A DNA stretch of 64,000 nucleotides from JBIYSM02 sp044759095 (GCF_044759095.2 NZ_JBIYSM020000007.1:1-64000); one strand, 5' to 3'. Positions 49,691 through 59,987 are shown, counted from the first letter of the stretch. Notes: generated from the letters alone by a model not told the origin. Translations and numbers: made by a program.

Positions 49691-52063
49691 CTATAGAGTG
49701 GCTGTTTCCACCCGTTGATAAGCAAAATAGCGCAGCAGCGCTTCATGGGAAGAGAGAAGCAGTTCAGTCGCCAGTTCCGTCTCTTCTTTCCATTCTGTAT
49801 AGATGCGGGAACTTTCCAGCGAACGCTTCACCGGTTCACTGTGGAGGCGATAGCTCTCCTCATCGCCGATGAGAAACCCAAGTTCTTCGAAGACAGCGAG
49901 CATGCCGTCCAAAACGTCCCGCTTCACCTGGATCTTCCGTGCCAACGCATCAAGTTGAGTCTTTCGGACATGCGGGTATTGCGTAAACAACTGGTAAAGG
50001 GCTTTGAAATGATCGCGTCCAGGGAAAGAGAGACGGTCCAGGCCAAGATCCGGATCACCGAAAAGGCAGTAGATCCGTTCAGCCTGCCCAACACGAGCCA
50101 TCACCGCATGCAGAGACGTTTTTCTTCGAGGCAAGTCGAACAGAACGACCGTCCGGGATGTACTCGCCGAGTCAAGGATGTCATCACGGCTGGGATCCTC
50201 CGGACAAAAGACAACGCGCATCTGCTGACCTGTCTCCACAGCGACAGCGGTCAAGCGGTCGTAGTTTTCCTGCCGGAACGTCACGGTCAGCGCGTCATCC
50301 TGTTGACATAGCTGACGCCACTTTTGCAGTTTGTCCCGGCTGCCCCGCCAATCAAAAATCTGCTGATGGGGAACCGCGAGATCGCGAATGGTCAGCTGTG
50401 GTTTGCGATTGCCGTTCCATTCGTTCACGGACAGCTCGCCCAGGACTTCAAACCTCGCTCTGGGTGTAACCGATTGCGTGATATGCGCCCACTGAAAGCC
50501 AATCGCTTCAATCGCTTTGCCCTCCTTGGTCAGTGAGCACTTCAAATGAGTGTTGTCCCGGCCAATGGTTCGCATGCCGGCCGCTTCCACTCCGGTCAGC
50601 ATCACAAGCGGTGTGGGGTTGCCCATGCCAAACGGTGCCAACAGCTCCAGCTGCTCAGCCAGATCCAAGCTTATCTCATCCACGTCCAAAGTGAGATCCA
50701 CTTTGGTAAGCGGGATAAAATCATCTTCTCCTAACCAGTTTGATGCAATTTCGTTTAATTTTATGCGCAAGGGTTCTAAATTTTCAATCGGCAGCGTCAT
50801 CCCCGCTGCCATCGTATGGCCGCCGTAATGGGGCAGAAGCTCCTTGCAAGCGGTCAGCGCTTCGTACATGTCAAATCCCGCAATGCTGCGAGCCGAGCCT
50901 TTCGCCGTGCCTTTTTCCGGATCGATTCCAAGCACGATGGTCGGACGGTAAAACTTTTCCACGATCCGCGAGGCGACGATCCCGACGACTCCCACATTCC
51001 ATCCTTCCTTGGCAAGGACAAGCACGCGGTTTTGATCCGGGGGGTACAGGCTCTCCACCATTTCTACCGCTTCTTCCGTCATCGTCTGAACCAGCTCTTG
51101 CCGCTCCCGGTTCAGCTCATCCAGCGTTTGAGCGCACTGCTCGGCTTCATCCACGTCAGTAGAGACCAGCAGCTTTACGGCCGCTTCCGCCGTCTCCAAT
51201 CGACCGCCCGCATTCAGGCGAGGGCCCAAAGCAAATCCGACGTGTCCGGCACCCAGCTCGGTGTCACCCAGACCGCACACCCGAATGAGCGCCTGCAGTC
51301 CGATGTTGCGTGTCTGATTCAAGCGTTTGAGGCCGAGACTGGCGATAATCCGGTTTTCGTCCACCAGCGGCACCAGGTCGGCAATGGTGCCGATGGCGGC
51401 GAGGTCGATCAGGTGCATCGGCGGCTCATCCAGCAGTGCGTGAGCCAGCTTGAAGGCCACACCTACCCCTGCCAGCATGTCAAACGGATAGGAACATCCC
51501 GGTTTTTTCGGGTTGATCACGGCAAAGGCCTCCGGAATAACAGCCGGAGGTTCATGGTGATCCGTGACGATGACATCCAACCCCAACTGGTTGGCAAACT
51601 CCACCTGCTCCACCGCACTGATGCCGGTATCAACGGTGACGATCAGTTTCGTTCCGTTCTCCTGCAAGCGGGCAAGAGCATCCTTATGTAAACCGTATCC
51701 CTCTTTAAACCGATTGGGAATGTAGTAGTCAAACACAGCGCCCAGTTGGCGCATCAGGTGAACCATCAGCGAAGTCGAACTGACTCCGTCTGCATCATAG
51801 TCGCCGTAGATGCAGATCGGCTCTTTCCGGTCAATCGCCCGCCGGATGCGGTGCACGCTTTTTTCCATGCCGTCCAGCAAAAAAGGGTCGTGAAAAAGCT
51901 CAGGACTTACCTGTAAAAAGTCGCGGGCGCGCTTCGGCGTGTCAATCCCGCGAATCACCAAAAGCCTGGCAATTAGCGGTGACAGGTTGCACTCGCTTGC
52001 AATGGTCTGGCATACTGCTTCGTCATACGTGGCCAATTGCCAACGCGTTTTCGCTCGTAGCAT
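49691..52063 (-). CDS. recJ: Single-stranded-DNA-specific exonuclease RecJ
   Basis: 790 aa from the ATG at 52063 behind GGAGGGCGG. DHH domain with ICIYGDYDADGVSST, VTDHHEPP and IGTIADLVPL metal ligands; DHHA1 domain with GHTMAAGMTL; then an OB-like domain and the extra C-terminal region normal for Bacillus RecJ. It degrades single strands 5'-3' in repair and recombination. It lies 13 bp before apt. Confidence 0.96.
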   Translation of the reverse strand: MLRAKTRWQLATYDEAVCQTIASECNLSPLIARLLVIRGIDTPKRARDFLQVSPELFHDPFLLDGMEKSVHRIRRAIDRKEPICIYGDYDADGVSSTSLMVHLMRQLGAVFDYYIPNRFKEGYGLHKDALARLQENGTKLIVTVDTGISAVEQVEFANQLGLDVIVTDHHEPPAVIPEAFAVINPKKPGCSYPFDMLAGVGVAFKLAHALLDEPPMHLIDLAAIGTIADLVPLVDENRIIASLGLKRLNQTRNIGLQALIRVCGLGDTELGAGHVGFALGPRLNAGGRLETAEAAVKLLVSTDVDEAEQCAQTLDELNRERQELVQTMTEEAVEMVESLYPPDQNRVLVLAKEGWNVGVVGIVASRIVEKFYRPTIVLGIDPEKGTAKGSARSIAGFDMYEALTACKELLPHYGGHTMAAGMTLPIENLEPLRIKLNEIASNWLGEDDFIPLTKVDLTLDVDEISLDLAEQLELLAPFGMGNPTPLVMLTGVEAAGMRTIGRDNTHLKCSLTKEGKAIEAIGFQWAHITQSVTPRARFEVLGELSVNEWNGNRKPQLTIRDLAVPHQQIFDWRGSRDKLQKWRQLCQQDDALTVTFRQENYDRLTAVAVETGQQMRVVFCPEDPSRDDILDSASTSRTVVLFDLPRRKTSLHAVMARVGQAERIYCLFGDPDLGLDRLSFPGRDHFKALYQLFTQYPHVRKTQLDALARKIQVKRDVLDGMLAVFEELGFLIGDEESYRLHSEPVKRSLESSRIYTEWKEETELATELLLSSHEALLRYFAYQRVETATL

Positions 52064-52147
52064 AGGCCGCCCTCCAATCCTCATCCATTATAGTGGAAAG
52101 GATGGGGGACTGACAACAGGAGAAAACGTTTTCCGCCCTGCGCAAAC

Positions 52148-53092
52148 TCAAGGGATGAGGTTCTGCTGACGCTCCTCCTGAGCCTCGGCTCCGTCGTATA
52201 CAAAGGCAGTATCGTACGGGTTAATGTGGACGAACACGTCGCGAATCGCGGGAAACTCCTTCAGCAGCGTTTGTTTGACCTGCTTGCCGATTCGATGTCC
52301 CTGTTCAACTGTTATCTGCGGGTTCACGCTCACTTTGACGTCAACAATCTGGTAGTGTCCATGTTCCCGCGCCCGCAGCGAATCGATCCGGATTACGCCC
52401 GGCACCGCTTCGATGGCCCGGCGCAGGTCCAGCGTTTCCTCCTCGTGCAGCACGTGGTCCAAGGTGCTGTGAATCGATTCCTTCATGATGTTGTAGGCCA
52501 TTAACAGCACAAGTCCGGAGACGAAGATACCTGCAATCGGATCAAGGTACAACAGCCACGGGATATCATACCGTCCACCGAGAATGGCCCCGCCAATGCC
52601 AATCAGCGCAGCAAAGGAAGAAAACACGTCGGAGCGGTGCTCGTATGCGTTGGCAATCAGCGATTGGCTGTTCAGCTGTTTTCCCAAATGGTACTTGTAG
52701 CGGAACATCCATTCCTTCAAAATCATTGAGCCGACCGCTGCCCACACGGCTATCATGCCCGGCGCTTCGAGAGGAGTAAACAGAGACTCTACGGAAGCGG
52801 ATCCGATCTCAAAGCCGACCAGTGCCAGCAGGACGGATACAATAATGGCCGCCACCGACTCCGCCTTGCCGTGGCCGTAGGGGTGATCCTCGTCCGGCGG
52901 CCGTTCTGCCGCCCGAAGTCCGATCAATACCGCGACCGATCCGACCACATCGGAAGCAGAGTGAACGGCATCCGCAATCAGCGCCTGCGACTTGGCCATC
53001 CATCCGATGACCAGCTTGGCGCCAGCCAATGCCACATTTCCCACAATTCCCACCCACGCAGCAAACTGCGCCTTGGCCAGGCGGTTATCCAT
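52148..53092 (-). CDS. Cation diffusion facilitator family transporter
   Basis: 314 aa from the ATG at 53092 behind GGGGAGG. Six membrane helices with the metal-site pairs DAVHSASD in helix 2 and YEHRSDVF in helix 5, the loop HPYGHGKAE, and a cytoplasmic C-terminal domain (ALIGIGG..., IEAVPGVIRIDSLRAREHG). The site D..H/D..D type occurs in both Fe/Zn and Mn exporters. It lies between recJ and secF, a place occupied by a CDF gene in some relatives. Confidence 0.9.
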   Translation of the reverse strand: MDNRLAKAQFAAWVGIVGNVALAGAKLVIGWMAKSQALIADAVHSASDVVGSVAVLIGLRAAERPPDEDHPYGHGKAESVAAIIVSVLLALVGFEIGSASVESLFTPLEAPGMIAVWAAVGSMILKEWMFRYKYHLGKQLNSQSLIANAYEHRSDVFSSFAALIGIGGAILGGRYDIPWLLYLDPIAGIFVSGLVLLMAYNIMKESIHSTLDHVLHEEETLDLRRAIEAVPGVIRIDSLRAREHGHYQIVDVKVSVNPQITVEQGHRIGKQVKQTLLKEFPAIRDVFVHINPYDTAFVYDGAEAQEERQQNLIP

Positions 53093-53124
53093 CACCCGAT
53101 TCCTCCCCGTCGCAAGATACAAAA

Positions 53125-53147
53125 ACCGCGGGAACTCTCCCCGCGGC
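53125..53147 (-). terminator. Terminator after secF
   Basis: Stem CCGCGGG/CCCGCGG followed on the minus strand by TTTTTG. Confidence 0.85.
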
Positions 53148-53156
53148 TTTCCTTCA

Positions 53157-54092
53157 TCAACCCTCGTTCGGGGTCGATGAGAATCGTTGTTTTGCCATTT
53201 CGCGTTTTTTCAAGGAAACCCATACCTGCGCTGCGATAAAGATGGATGAGTAAGTCCCGCTGACGAGACCAAAGATCAATGCGAGCGAGAAGTTGCGAAT
53301 CCCTTCGCTGCCCAACAAGGCAATCGCCAGCGCCGTGAAGAACACAGTCGCTACCGTATAGATGGAGCGGCGCATCGTCTGCCACAGACTGACGTTTACC
53401 ATATGCTCCAGATCTTCCACGGTTTTCACCTTCATGGTTCTTAGGTTTTCCCGAATTCGGTCAAAAATTACGATGGTATCGTTAATAGAGTACCCAACGA
53501 TCGTCAAAATGGCGGCGATAAAGGTCAAATCCACTTCCAGTCGGAACAGGGAGAACAACGCAATCGGAATGAAGGCATCGTGGATGAGCGCAATGACGCA
53601 GGCAATTCCGAACAGGAATTGGAAGCGAATCGCGATGTAGATGACGATACCCAATGATGCGATCAACAGGGCGATCCCTGCCTTTTGCGCCAGTTCGCGC
53701 GCGATAGCCGGATCAACCGTGGATTCTTGTTTGGTTACCTGCGGCCCGTACTTTGCCTTCAGCGCCTGCTCAATCGCATTCAGTTTATCGGCCGGAATGG
53801 TCTGATCAAAGCGGGTGGCCGCTTGATGGTTTCCATACTCCGTTACCTTGGTGAAGTGTACGTTCGGTACGTTCTGTTTTATGATCGCTTCCACATCCGC
53901 TGTTTGGAACGGCTTGCCGATCAGCATATCCAGACGGGTACCCGCCTTGAAGTCGACACCCAGGTTCAGGCCCATAATCAGCATCGTGATCAGGCCCAGG
54001 ACAAGAATAACGCTGGACAGGAAAAAGAACTTTCTCCGGTTCTTCACAATGTCAAACTTGATGATGTCGTCATGTTGTTGTTTAGAGCTCAC
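53157..54092 (-). CDS. secF: Protein translocase subunit SecF
   Basis: 311 aa from a GTG at 54092, 10 bases after AAGGAG; a GTG three codons upstream is too close to that site. Six membrane helices, FDIVKNRRKFFFLSS at the start, GLNLGVDFKAGTRLD, and the conserved TIVGYSINDTIVIFDRIREN. Its start overlaps the end of secD by 11 bases, so expression is coupled. Separate secD and secF genes contrast with the fused secDF of B. subtilis. Confidence 0.95.
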   Translation of the reverse strand: MSSKQQHDDIIKFDIVKNRRKFFFLSSVILVLGLITMLIMGLNLGVDFKAGTRLDMLIGKPFQTADVEAIIKQNVPNVHFTKVTEYGNHQAATRFDQTIPADKLNAIEQALKAKYGPQVTKQESTVDPAIARELAQKAGIALLIASLGIVIYIAIRFQFLFGIACVIALIHDAFIPIALFSLFRLEVDLTFIAAILTIVGYSINDTIVIFDRIRENLRTMKVKTVEDLEHMVNVSLWQTMRRSIYTVATVFFTALAIALLGSEGIRNFSLALIFGLVSGTYSSIFIAAQVWVSLKKREMAKQRFSSTPNEG

Positions 54093-55320
54093 CGATTTCA
54101 CTCTCCTTTACCCCGAACCAGAACGGCTTCTTGAACATGTTGGCTCGAATCAGCAGCCCGAGCAAAAGGCGAGATCCAAACACGTTGGTGATGATGCTGA
54201 CAATGATCGTCATCGCCAACACGACAGCAAATCCCTGAATGGAGCTTGTCCCGAAGTAGAACAGAACCGCTGTGGCAATCAGGGTCGTCACGTGCGCGTC
54301 GAGAATGGTAACCAAGGAGCGGCGTTCACCAGCGCGGAACGCGGACAGAATCGTTTTGCCGGAGCGGATTTCCTCCTGAATGCGTTCGTAGGTAATAATG
54401 TTCGCATCCACCGCCATCCCTACAGCGAGAATGAATCCGGCAATACCCGGCAAGGTAAGCGTCGCATCCATCCAGTCAAGAACGACCAAACAGAAGTAGA
54501 TGAAGCCGGCCAGCGTAATATTGGCAATCATTCCAGGCATCCGGTATACCAAAATCATAAACAGGAAAATGAGCGCTCCGCCCACGTAACCGGCGTAAAT
54601 GGTTTTCTGCAGGGCCATTGCCCCAAGCGTAGCGCCTACGGAAGTAACCTGCTTCTCAATCAGCTTGGCTGGCAGTGCGCCTGAATTCAGGATGTCGGCC
54701 AACTCCTGTGCGGATTCAACGGTATAGTTACCGGTGATCTGCGCGCTCCCTCCGGTAATAACGGACTGAATCACCGGATTGGTCAGCATGTTTTCATCAA
54801 GGTAAATGGCCATATGTTTGTGCAGGTTTGCACGTGTCACATCTTCCAGTTTTTTTGCATCGGAAAATTTCAGGGTAACGAGCGGCTGTTTCAATTCGTC
54901 AAAGCCGACTGCTGCACCGCCGGGCGCCAGGTCGCTGCCGCGCAGGATTACTTTCCCCTGCTCATCGCGGAAAGTAAGGACAGCCGGTTTGCCGATCAGT
55001 TCACGAAGCTTGCTCTGGTCCGCATTCTGTGATGCAATTTTCACACGAATGCGGTTCGGAAGCTCAATGTTTACTTCCGGCTCGGCTACGCCGCCGATGT
55101 TAATCCGCTTTTCCACCATTTGGGCGGTTGCTTTCAGCAGTTCTGTATCTACCTTTTTGCCTGCCTCCAACGGCTCTACCTCGTACAAAATTTCGAAGCC
55201 GCCCTTCAAATCCAATCCAAGTGTAATCTTGTTGGCCACCTGCCCGGTCGTGGTGAACATCAACGCAGCAAGCGCGCCCACGACAACCAGGAACAGGAGG
55301 AATCTGCCCCATTTGATCAT
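54082..55320 (-). CDS. secD: Protein translocase subunit SecD
   Basis: 412 aa. First helix, then LGLDLKGGFEILYEVE, the large periplasmic-type P1 domain (about 40-230), and the membrane part with GFILAVGMAVDANIITYERIQEE, in which the aspartate is required for proton-driven late translocation. Uses proton motive force to pull exported chains from SecYEG. A TATAAT at 55382-55387 with TTGAAG 17 bp upstream could be its promoter; that -35 lies inside the terminator of repeat copy B. Confidence 0.96.
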   Translation of the reverse strand: MIKWGRFLLFLVVVGALAALMFTTTGQVANKITLGLDLKGGFEILYEVEPLEAGKKVDTELLKATAQMVEKRINIGGVAEPEVNIELPNRIRVKIASQNADQSKLRELIGKPAVLTFRDEQGKVILRGSDLAPGGAAVGFDELKQPLVTLKFSDAKKLEDVTRANLHKHMAIYLDENMLTNPVIQSVITGGSAQITGNYTVESAQELADILNSGALPAKLIEKQVTSVGATLGAMALQKTIYAGYVGGALIFLFMILVYRMPGMIANITLAGFIYFCLVVLDWMDATLTLPGIAGFILAVGMAVDANIITYERIQEEIRSGKTILSAFRAGERRSLVTILDAHVTTLIATAVLFYFGTSSIQGFAVVLAMTIIVSIITNVFGSRLLLGLLIRANMFKKPFWFGVKESEIGEL

Positions 55321-55394
55321 GTAGTGTAGTACCCCTTTCCCTCAAGGGTTTTCGTCACAGCGCCGAAAACCAATATGCCCATTATAGCGAAGGA

Positions 55395-55521
55395 TAAAAA
55401 AAACTTCAATTGAAGCCCTCTCGAAGAAGCTGGTTCTTCATTAGAGGAAGTCTTTTATGCGTTCCGGAAAGTTTCATCCAGGATGCTTTCGCACTATGAA
55501 GCAGTTAAACTTTCCTACACG
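55395..55521 (-). ncRNA. Structured repeat, copy B: terminator-ending RNA element before secD
   Basis: Second copy of the element at 17544-17670, in the same orientation relative to the following gene. Minus-strand reading gives stem GGAAAGTTT/AAACTTTCC, hairpin CCTCT/AGAGG with GAAGAA/TTCTTC, and the palindrome CTTCAATTGAAG followed by T8. It lies 75 bp before secD and 136 bp after comN. The rest of 55321-55656 shows no gene. Confidence 0.55.
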
Positions 55522-55656
55522 AAAAAAAGTGTGTCAATTTGACGAGGAAACTCTTTCTATGGAAAACGCTTGATGAGAACCATGACAATCAACCCCTTAC
55601 CCGTACGTCTCATCTGCTTACGAACGAGGGGCTGTAAAGTTTCATCTTGTCGTTTT

Positions 55657-55893
55657 TTACGAGTTTTTGTACATCTGAATCATCAGCCAATTCATGTATT
55701 TGGTAACTTTCAGCGACAAAATATCGTTCACCAGCTGGTGCATGGCGGGAACCTGCTTATAAGCTGAACTTACGCACTCCCAAACGTCTTCTGCCTTTAC
55801 ATTATCGTAGCCCAGCATGGCAAATTCCTCTGCCTTGCTCTCGCACAAACTGCGCACCTCTTCAAACAACTCCTGCTTGTGCCGCTCGTCCAT
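55657..55893 (-). CDS. comN: Post-transcriptional regulator ComN (YrzD)
   Basis: 78 aa from the ATG at 55893 behind GGAGGGAG. Fully helical with the family pattern VRSLCESKAEEFAMLGYDNVKAEDVWECV and an end like YMNWLMIQMY. In B. subtilis ComN promotes accumulation of the comE mRNA at cell poles. Its location between secDF and spoVB matches yrzD. Confidence 0.88.
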   Translation of the reverse strand: MDERHKQELFEEVRSLCESKAEEFAMLGYDNVKAEDVWECVSSAYKQVPAMHQLVNDILSLKVTKYMNWLMIQMYKNS

Positions 55894-56058
55894 CCCCAAA
55901 CTCCCTCCATCTACGTGGCGATTCTGTGTCGATTTTCCCCCGCGAAACTGCATCCTGGTCCCCGCAGAGGCAAAATAGTCATGCCTGCATGGGCACGTCC
56001 ATATCTTAATACAAACCCCAAAACCATTCTGTATGGATTCTTCAAAAAGGAGCCTTCC

Positions 56059-57639
56059 ATGAGACAATCATTTTTTTACGGGACAGTCATTTTGATACTG
56101 GCGGGTGCCGTGACCAAGATTTTGGGTTTCGCAAACCGAATCGTGCTGTCGCGCATGATTGGGGCGGAGGGAATGGGACTGTACCAAATGGTCGTCCCCA
56201 TGCTGTATTTCCTCATCACGCTGACAACCTTTGGCTTACCCGTGGCCATCGCCAAGCAGGTAGCCGAAACGGAAGCAGAGCAGGATGCGAGGAAATCACG
56301 CCGTTTTCTTTTCATCGCCCTGTCCATCAGCGGCGTCATCAGTCTGGTGATTTGCGCCCTTCTGGTCCTAACGGCCAAAACCATTGCCGCCTGGATGTTT
56401 GCCGACGAGCGCGCCTATATTGTACTGCTCGCCACCATTCCCGTCATCCCGATTGCCAGCATATCGGCGGTGCTGCGCGGGTATTTTCAAGGCAAGCACA
56501 ACATGATTCCCACAGCTGCCTCCCAGTTGGTAGAGCAGGCGGTTCGCATGGCCCTCGTGGTGGTGATGACCCTCTCCTTTATGCAGCAGGGAGTAGAATA
56601 CGCCGCAGCCGGCGCGGTTGCCAGCATCATCTTCGGGGAGGCAGCCGGACTGCTCTACATCATTTGGCAGTACCGAAAAAGCAGCCAAAAAACGGCATCG
56701 CGCCTGTTGGAGATTCCGCTTCTGGCCTCCATAAAAAATAGCAAAGAGAGCATTCGCCAACTGATCAGCGTCTCTCTCCCAGTGACCATGAGCAGGCTGA
56801 TCGGCTCCATTGCCTACGTGCTGGAGCCAATGGTTGTGCCGTTCGCGCTCGTGATGGCCGGCTATCTCCCCAGGGAGGCAACCGCCTTGTACGGACAATT
56901 TGCAGGCATGGCCGTCCCGCTGTTATTGTTTCCCACCTTCCTAACCTATTCCCTGTCCATTTCGCTCGTTCCTGCCGTCGCTGAGGCCGCCTATCAAAAA
57001 AATGCTCCTCTTGTGCATCGCCGCATCTATCAAGCGATGCGGATCACACTCGTCATCGGAGCACCTTGTACCGTCCTGCTGTATATTTTTGCGGAACCGC
57101 TTTGCGTCGTCCTGTACCACAACCGCGAAGTGGGAGTGCTGTTAAAGGAACTGGCCCCGTTCTCTGTCTTTCTGTTTTTCCAGGCCCCGCTCGCTTCTGC
57201 CCTGCAGGGCCTTGACTACGCCAATGTGGTGTTGCGCAATACGTTGATCGGAGCCGTGGTGAAAACCGTTGCCATGTTCCTGCTCACATCCCAATCCGTC
57301 TTCGGCATCCAAGGGACCGTCATCTCCTTGAATCTGGGGATCACGCTGGTCACGCTGCTGCATTTTGCCAGTCTGGTGAAAAAGATCGGATTTGCAATCG
57401 ATCTGGTAGAATTCGGGAAAATCGGGGTTGCCATGATGGCCATGGGCTATGCCGGCTCCTACATGGCACACCAATGGTTTTCCGACGCTCCGGCCGGCAA
57501 GCTGATACTCGTATGCTCACTGGCCAGCAGCCTACTGTACTTGCTGCTTCTGGTGTCCATGCGTATTTTGGGGAAACAGGACGTGAAACGCATTCCCTGG
57601 ATCGGAGAACAACTGGCCATTTTCTTCCCCCGCCGCTGA
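56059..57639 (+). CDS. spoVB: Stage V sporulation protein B (SpoVB)
   Basis: 526 aa from the ATG at 56059 behind AAGGAG; the longer frame runs through comN antisense. About 14 membrane helices of the MOP flippase superfamily (LSRMIGAEGMGLYQMVVP, LRGYFQGKHNMIPTAASQ). Needed for spore cortex synthesis, where it is thought to flip a peptidoglycan precursor. Convergent with the next gene with no gap. Confidence 0.94.
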   Translation: MRQSFFYGTVILILAGAVTKILGFANRIVLSRMIGAEGMGLYQMVVPMLYFLITLTTFGLPVAIAKQVAETEAEQDARKSRRFLFIALSISGVISLVICALLVLTAKTIAAWMFADERAYIVLLATIPVIPIASISAVLRGYFQGKHNMIPTAASQLVEQAVRMALVVVMTLSFMQQGVEYAAAGAVASIIFGEAAGLLYIIWQYRKSSQKTASRLLEIPLLASIKNSKESIRQLISVSLPVTMSRLIGSIAYVLEPMVVPFALVMAGYLPREATALYGQFAGMAVPLLLFPTFLTYSLSISLVPAVAEAAYQKNAPLVHRRIYQAMRITLVIGAPCTVLLYIFAEPLCVVLYHNREVGVLLKELAPFSVFLFFQAPLASALQGLDYANVVLRNTLIGAVVKTVAMFLLTSQSVFGIQGTVISLNLGITLVTLLHFASLVKKIGFAIDLVEFGKIGVAMMAMGYAGSYMAHQWFSDAPAGKLILVCSLASSLLYLLLLVSMRILGKQDVKRIPWIGEQLAIFFPRR

Positions 57640-58350
57640 TCAGTCCCGGGGGCTGTCTTTTTTGTCCAAATACATAATCCCGCGGTCATCGATACTGCAA
57701 AAGGACACCTCGCGAATGTCCCTGATGCCGTACCTTCGGATTTCACGCTTCAGCCACAACTTGTTCTGACCGATTTTGCGCAGGGCCTCCTCCCTCACCT
57801 TGCCATCGAGGATCAACGGAATGGGCAAGCCGCTAAACGTCACGGGAGCGACCGGTTCAGGACTTGGCAGCCCGATGTCTTTTCGGGTAACCGGGTGAAG
57901 TTCTTTTTTGGGAAACACACTCATCTGCCCAGTCGGCTCGAGCACCGCAAACTCGACGTCGCCTATGTTGTTCACGTTTTTTTGGCGCAAATGCACTATG
58001 AGGTCGTCAAGATTGAGGCGGTTTCGCCGCAAAGCCTCTTCGCGAATCTGACCGTTCTCAATAATCACGTCTGCCGATCCGTCTATGAGATCCCGAAACT
58101 TTTTGCTTTTCATGGAAAGATACGCCATAGCGATTTCAAGCACGGCAATCAGCACCATCGGGACGTAGAAATTCATCGCTTCCTTATCTACATCTTCAAT
58201 TGCCAGCACCGCCATCTCTGCCAGCATGATGGAGATGACGACGTCAAAGACGGACAGCTTGCCGAGTTCCCGTTTGCCCATCAGCCTGAGCAGCACGAGC
58301 AGAAAAAAATACGTAAACCCGGTGCGCATCAAGATGGTCATCAGTTCCAT
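57640..58350 (-). CDS. DUF421 membrane protein (YrbG-like)
   Basis: 236 aa from the ATG at 58350 behind GAGGT. Three N-terminal membrane helices with the LLRLMGKRELGKLSVFDVVISI motif in outline, followed by a cytoplasmic domain with GSADVIIENGQI and LNLDDLIVHLRQKNV. YetF/YrbG family; in B. subtilis YetF members have roles in spores and lipid-linked signalling that are not settled. Adjacent to spoVB as yrbG is in B. subtilis. Confidence 0.88.
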   Translation of the reverse strand: MELMTILMRTGFTYFFLLVLLRLMGKRELGKLSVFDVVISIMLAEMAVLAIEDVDKEAMNFYVPMVLIAVLEIAMAYLSMKSKKFRDLIDGSADVIIENGQIREEALRRNRLNLDDLIVHLRQKNVNNIGDVEFAVLEPTGQMSVFPKKELHPVTRKDIGLPSPEPVAPVTFSGLPIPLILDGKVREEALRKIGQNKLWLKREIRRYGIRDIREVSFCSIDDRGIMYLDKKDSPRD

Positions 58351-58422
58351 GTTCCGCCGACCTCCCCGCAGAGATTTGTCTATAGTCTCCACGGGAGACA
58401 GGGACGATATCCTGCCAAGTCG

Positions 58423-59400
58423 TTACAACCACTTTCGTTTGCGAAAAGCGTGGAGCATGGCAAAGGTCATCACAAACATGATGGACAAGGCGATGATCAG
58501 CATGTATGGCTCTGCTTCGTGTCCCAGCCAGCTGAACGTGTTCATCCCGAACAGTCCGGTGATAAAGGTAAGCGGCAGGATAATGGTCGAGATGATGGTC
58601 AGCACCCGCATCGTTTCGGTCGTCTTGGCGCTGATAATGGTGTAGTACGTATCAAGCGCACCGTTCACCAGATCGCGGAACGTTTCCGTCGAGTCGGCAA
58701 TTCGCTCCAGGTGATCGGTCAAGTCGCTGTAGAACGGAACGTTTTCTTCGGAAATGTCGAACGAATAACGGCCATTCACGTTGGCGAAGATTCGCTTCTG
58801 CGGCAGAATCACCCTGCGGATCAAAATGATCGTTCGTTTCAGGGCAAGGAACTCCTCCGTAATCTCCTCCATCTGGTGCTCGTAAATCTCGTCCTCCAGC
58901 TCGTCGATCCGAACGCTGAGGCGATCCATGATCGGGAAGTACTCATCGGTTATCCCGTCCACGATTGCGTACAAGAGGTAGTCGGGACCACGGTTCAGGT
59001 AAGAGATGTTGCGATGACACATGGAGGCGATGCGGCCAATGGTATTCATCGGCGATTTGTGAATGGTGACGATGTAGTTGGGTCCAAGAAAGACGTTTAG
59101 CTCCACGGTGGTAATCTCGTTGTCGCTTTCTTCGTTGTATCTCAGGGCATGAAAGACGAAAAAGTAATAGTCCTCGTAATTGTCCACTTTCGCGCGCGGG
59201 CTTACATGCAGACAGTCCTCGATCGCGAGCGGGTGAAAGTCAAAGATCTTGGCGATGTACTGCAGCTCGTTGTTCCCTACATCGTAGAGATCAATCCACA
59301 GCAGGTCCTCGGGCGAGCGCAACCATTCGTCTTTTTTGCTCAAATCTACATCGTGGAACATTTTTTGTTCCGAGTGATTGTAAAAGTATGTTTTGATCAT
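58423..59400 (-). CDS. corA: CorA family magnesium/cobalt transporter
   Basis: 325 aa from the ATG at 59400 behind GGTGAGG. A long cytoplasmic funnel domain (LSVRIDELEDEIYEHQME) precedes two C-terminal helices. The pore signature is TFITGLFGMNTFSW, containing GMN at the end of the first helix. Mediates Mg2+ uptake as a pentamer. No M-box is visible upstream. Confidence 0.94.
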   Translation of the reverse strand: MIKTYFYNHSEQKMFHDVDLSKKDEWLRSPEDLLWIDLYDVGNNELQYIAKIFDFHPLAIEDCLHVSPRAKVDNYEDYYFFVFHALRYNEESDNEITTVELNVFLGPNYIVTIHKSPMNTIGRIASMCHRNISYLNRGPDYLLYAIVDGITDEYFPIMDRLSVRIDELEDEIYEHQMEEITEEFLALKRTIILIRRVILPQKRIFANVNGRYSFDISEENVPFYSDLTDHLERIADSTETFRDLVNGALDTYYTIISAKTTETMRVLTIISTIILPLTFITGLFGMNTFSWLGHEAEPYMLIIALSIMFVMTFAMLHAFRKRKWL

Positions 59401-59530
59401 TTCCCTCACCCCCGTCTGGTTCCTCATCCATCATACGAAAATTCTATTGTAGGTTCAACGAAGAAATGAATAAGCAGACCAAGCCCCTCATATAGATGGT
59501 ACAAACATTACCTGCGAGGGAGGGTTATCG

Positions 59531-59905
59531 GTGCGTGCTACATCCACCTCAGTGTTTACTGGCCTGCTATACACATTGGCTCTGGTGCTGATTGGAGCTC
59601 TTATCACAGCTTTACTCCTTTCCTTCACCAATATCCGCGAAGGCTCCCTGCCTTATTTCACCTACGCGATCAACATCATCGGCCTGCTTTTGGGGGGATT
59701 TATCACTGGGCGGCGATGCGGTGCAAAGGGGTGGTACTACGGAGGCCTGACCGGATTGTCGTACTTTCTGCTCGTTTTGTTGATCGGCTATTTGGGTTTT
59801 GACGTTCCCATGCAGCTCCTGACCCTTCTCTATCTGCTCGGCGCGTTTTTCATCAGCGCGATCGGCGGCATTTTCGGCGTCAATTCCGCCTCGAAGCGAT
59901 ATTAA
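59531..59905 (+). CDS. yrzE: TIGR04086 family membrane protein (YrzE)
   Basis: 124 aa from a GTG behind GGAGGG. Four membrane helices; the GLLLGGFITGRRCGAKGWYYGGLTGL segment is the family signature. Function unknown. Conserved neighbour of yajC. Confidence 0.88.
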   Translation: MRATSTSVFTGLLYTLALVLIGALITALLLSFTNIREGSLPYFTYAINIIGLLLGGFITGRRCGAKGWYYGGLTGLSYFLLVLLIGYLGFDVPMQLLTLLYLLGAFFISAIGGIFGVNSASKRY

Positions 59906-59987
59906 ACCCCAGAAAGCGAAAAAAAAGCAGGCGCACACGAGATCACCCGCAAAAACGCTTCGTTGCAGCCCGTTAGCTAAAAAAGCA

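Noticed and set aside
55879..56058. N-terminal extension of SpoVB
   Set aside because: It has no ribosome site, is partly antisense to comN, and the ATG at 56059 has a strong AAGGAG.
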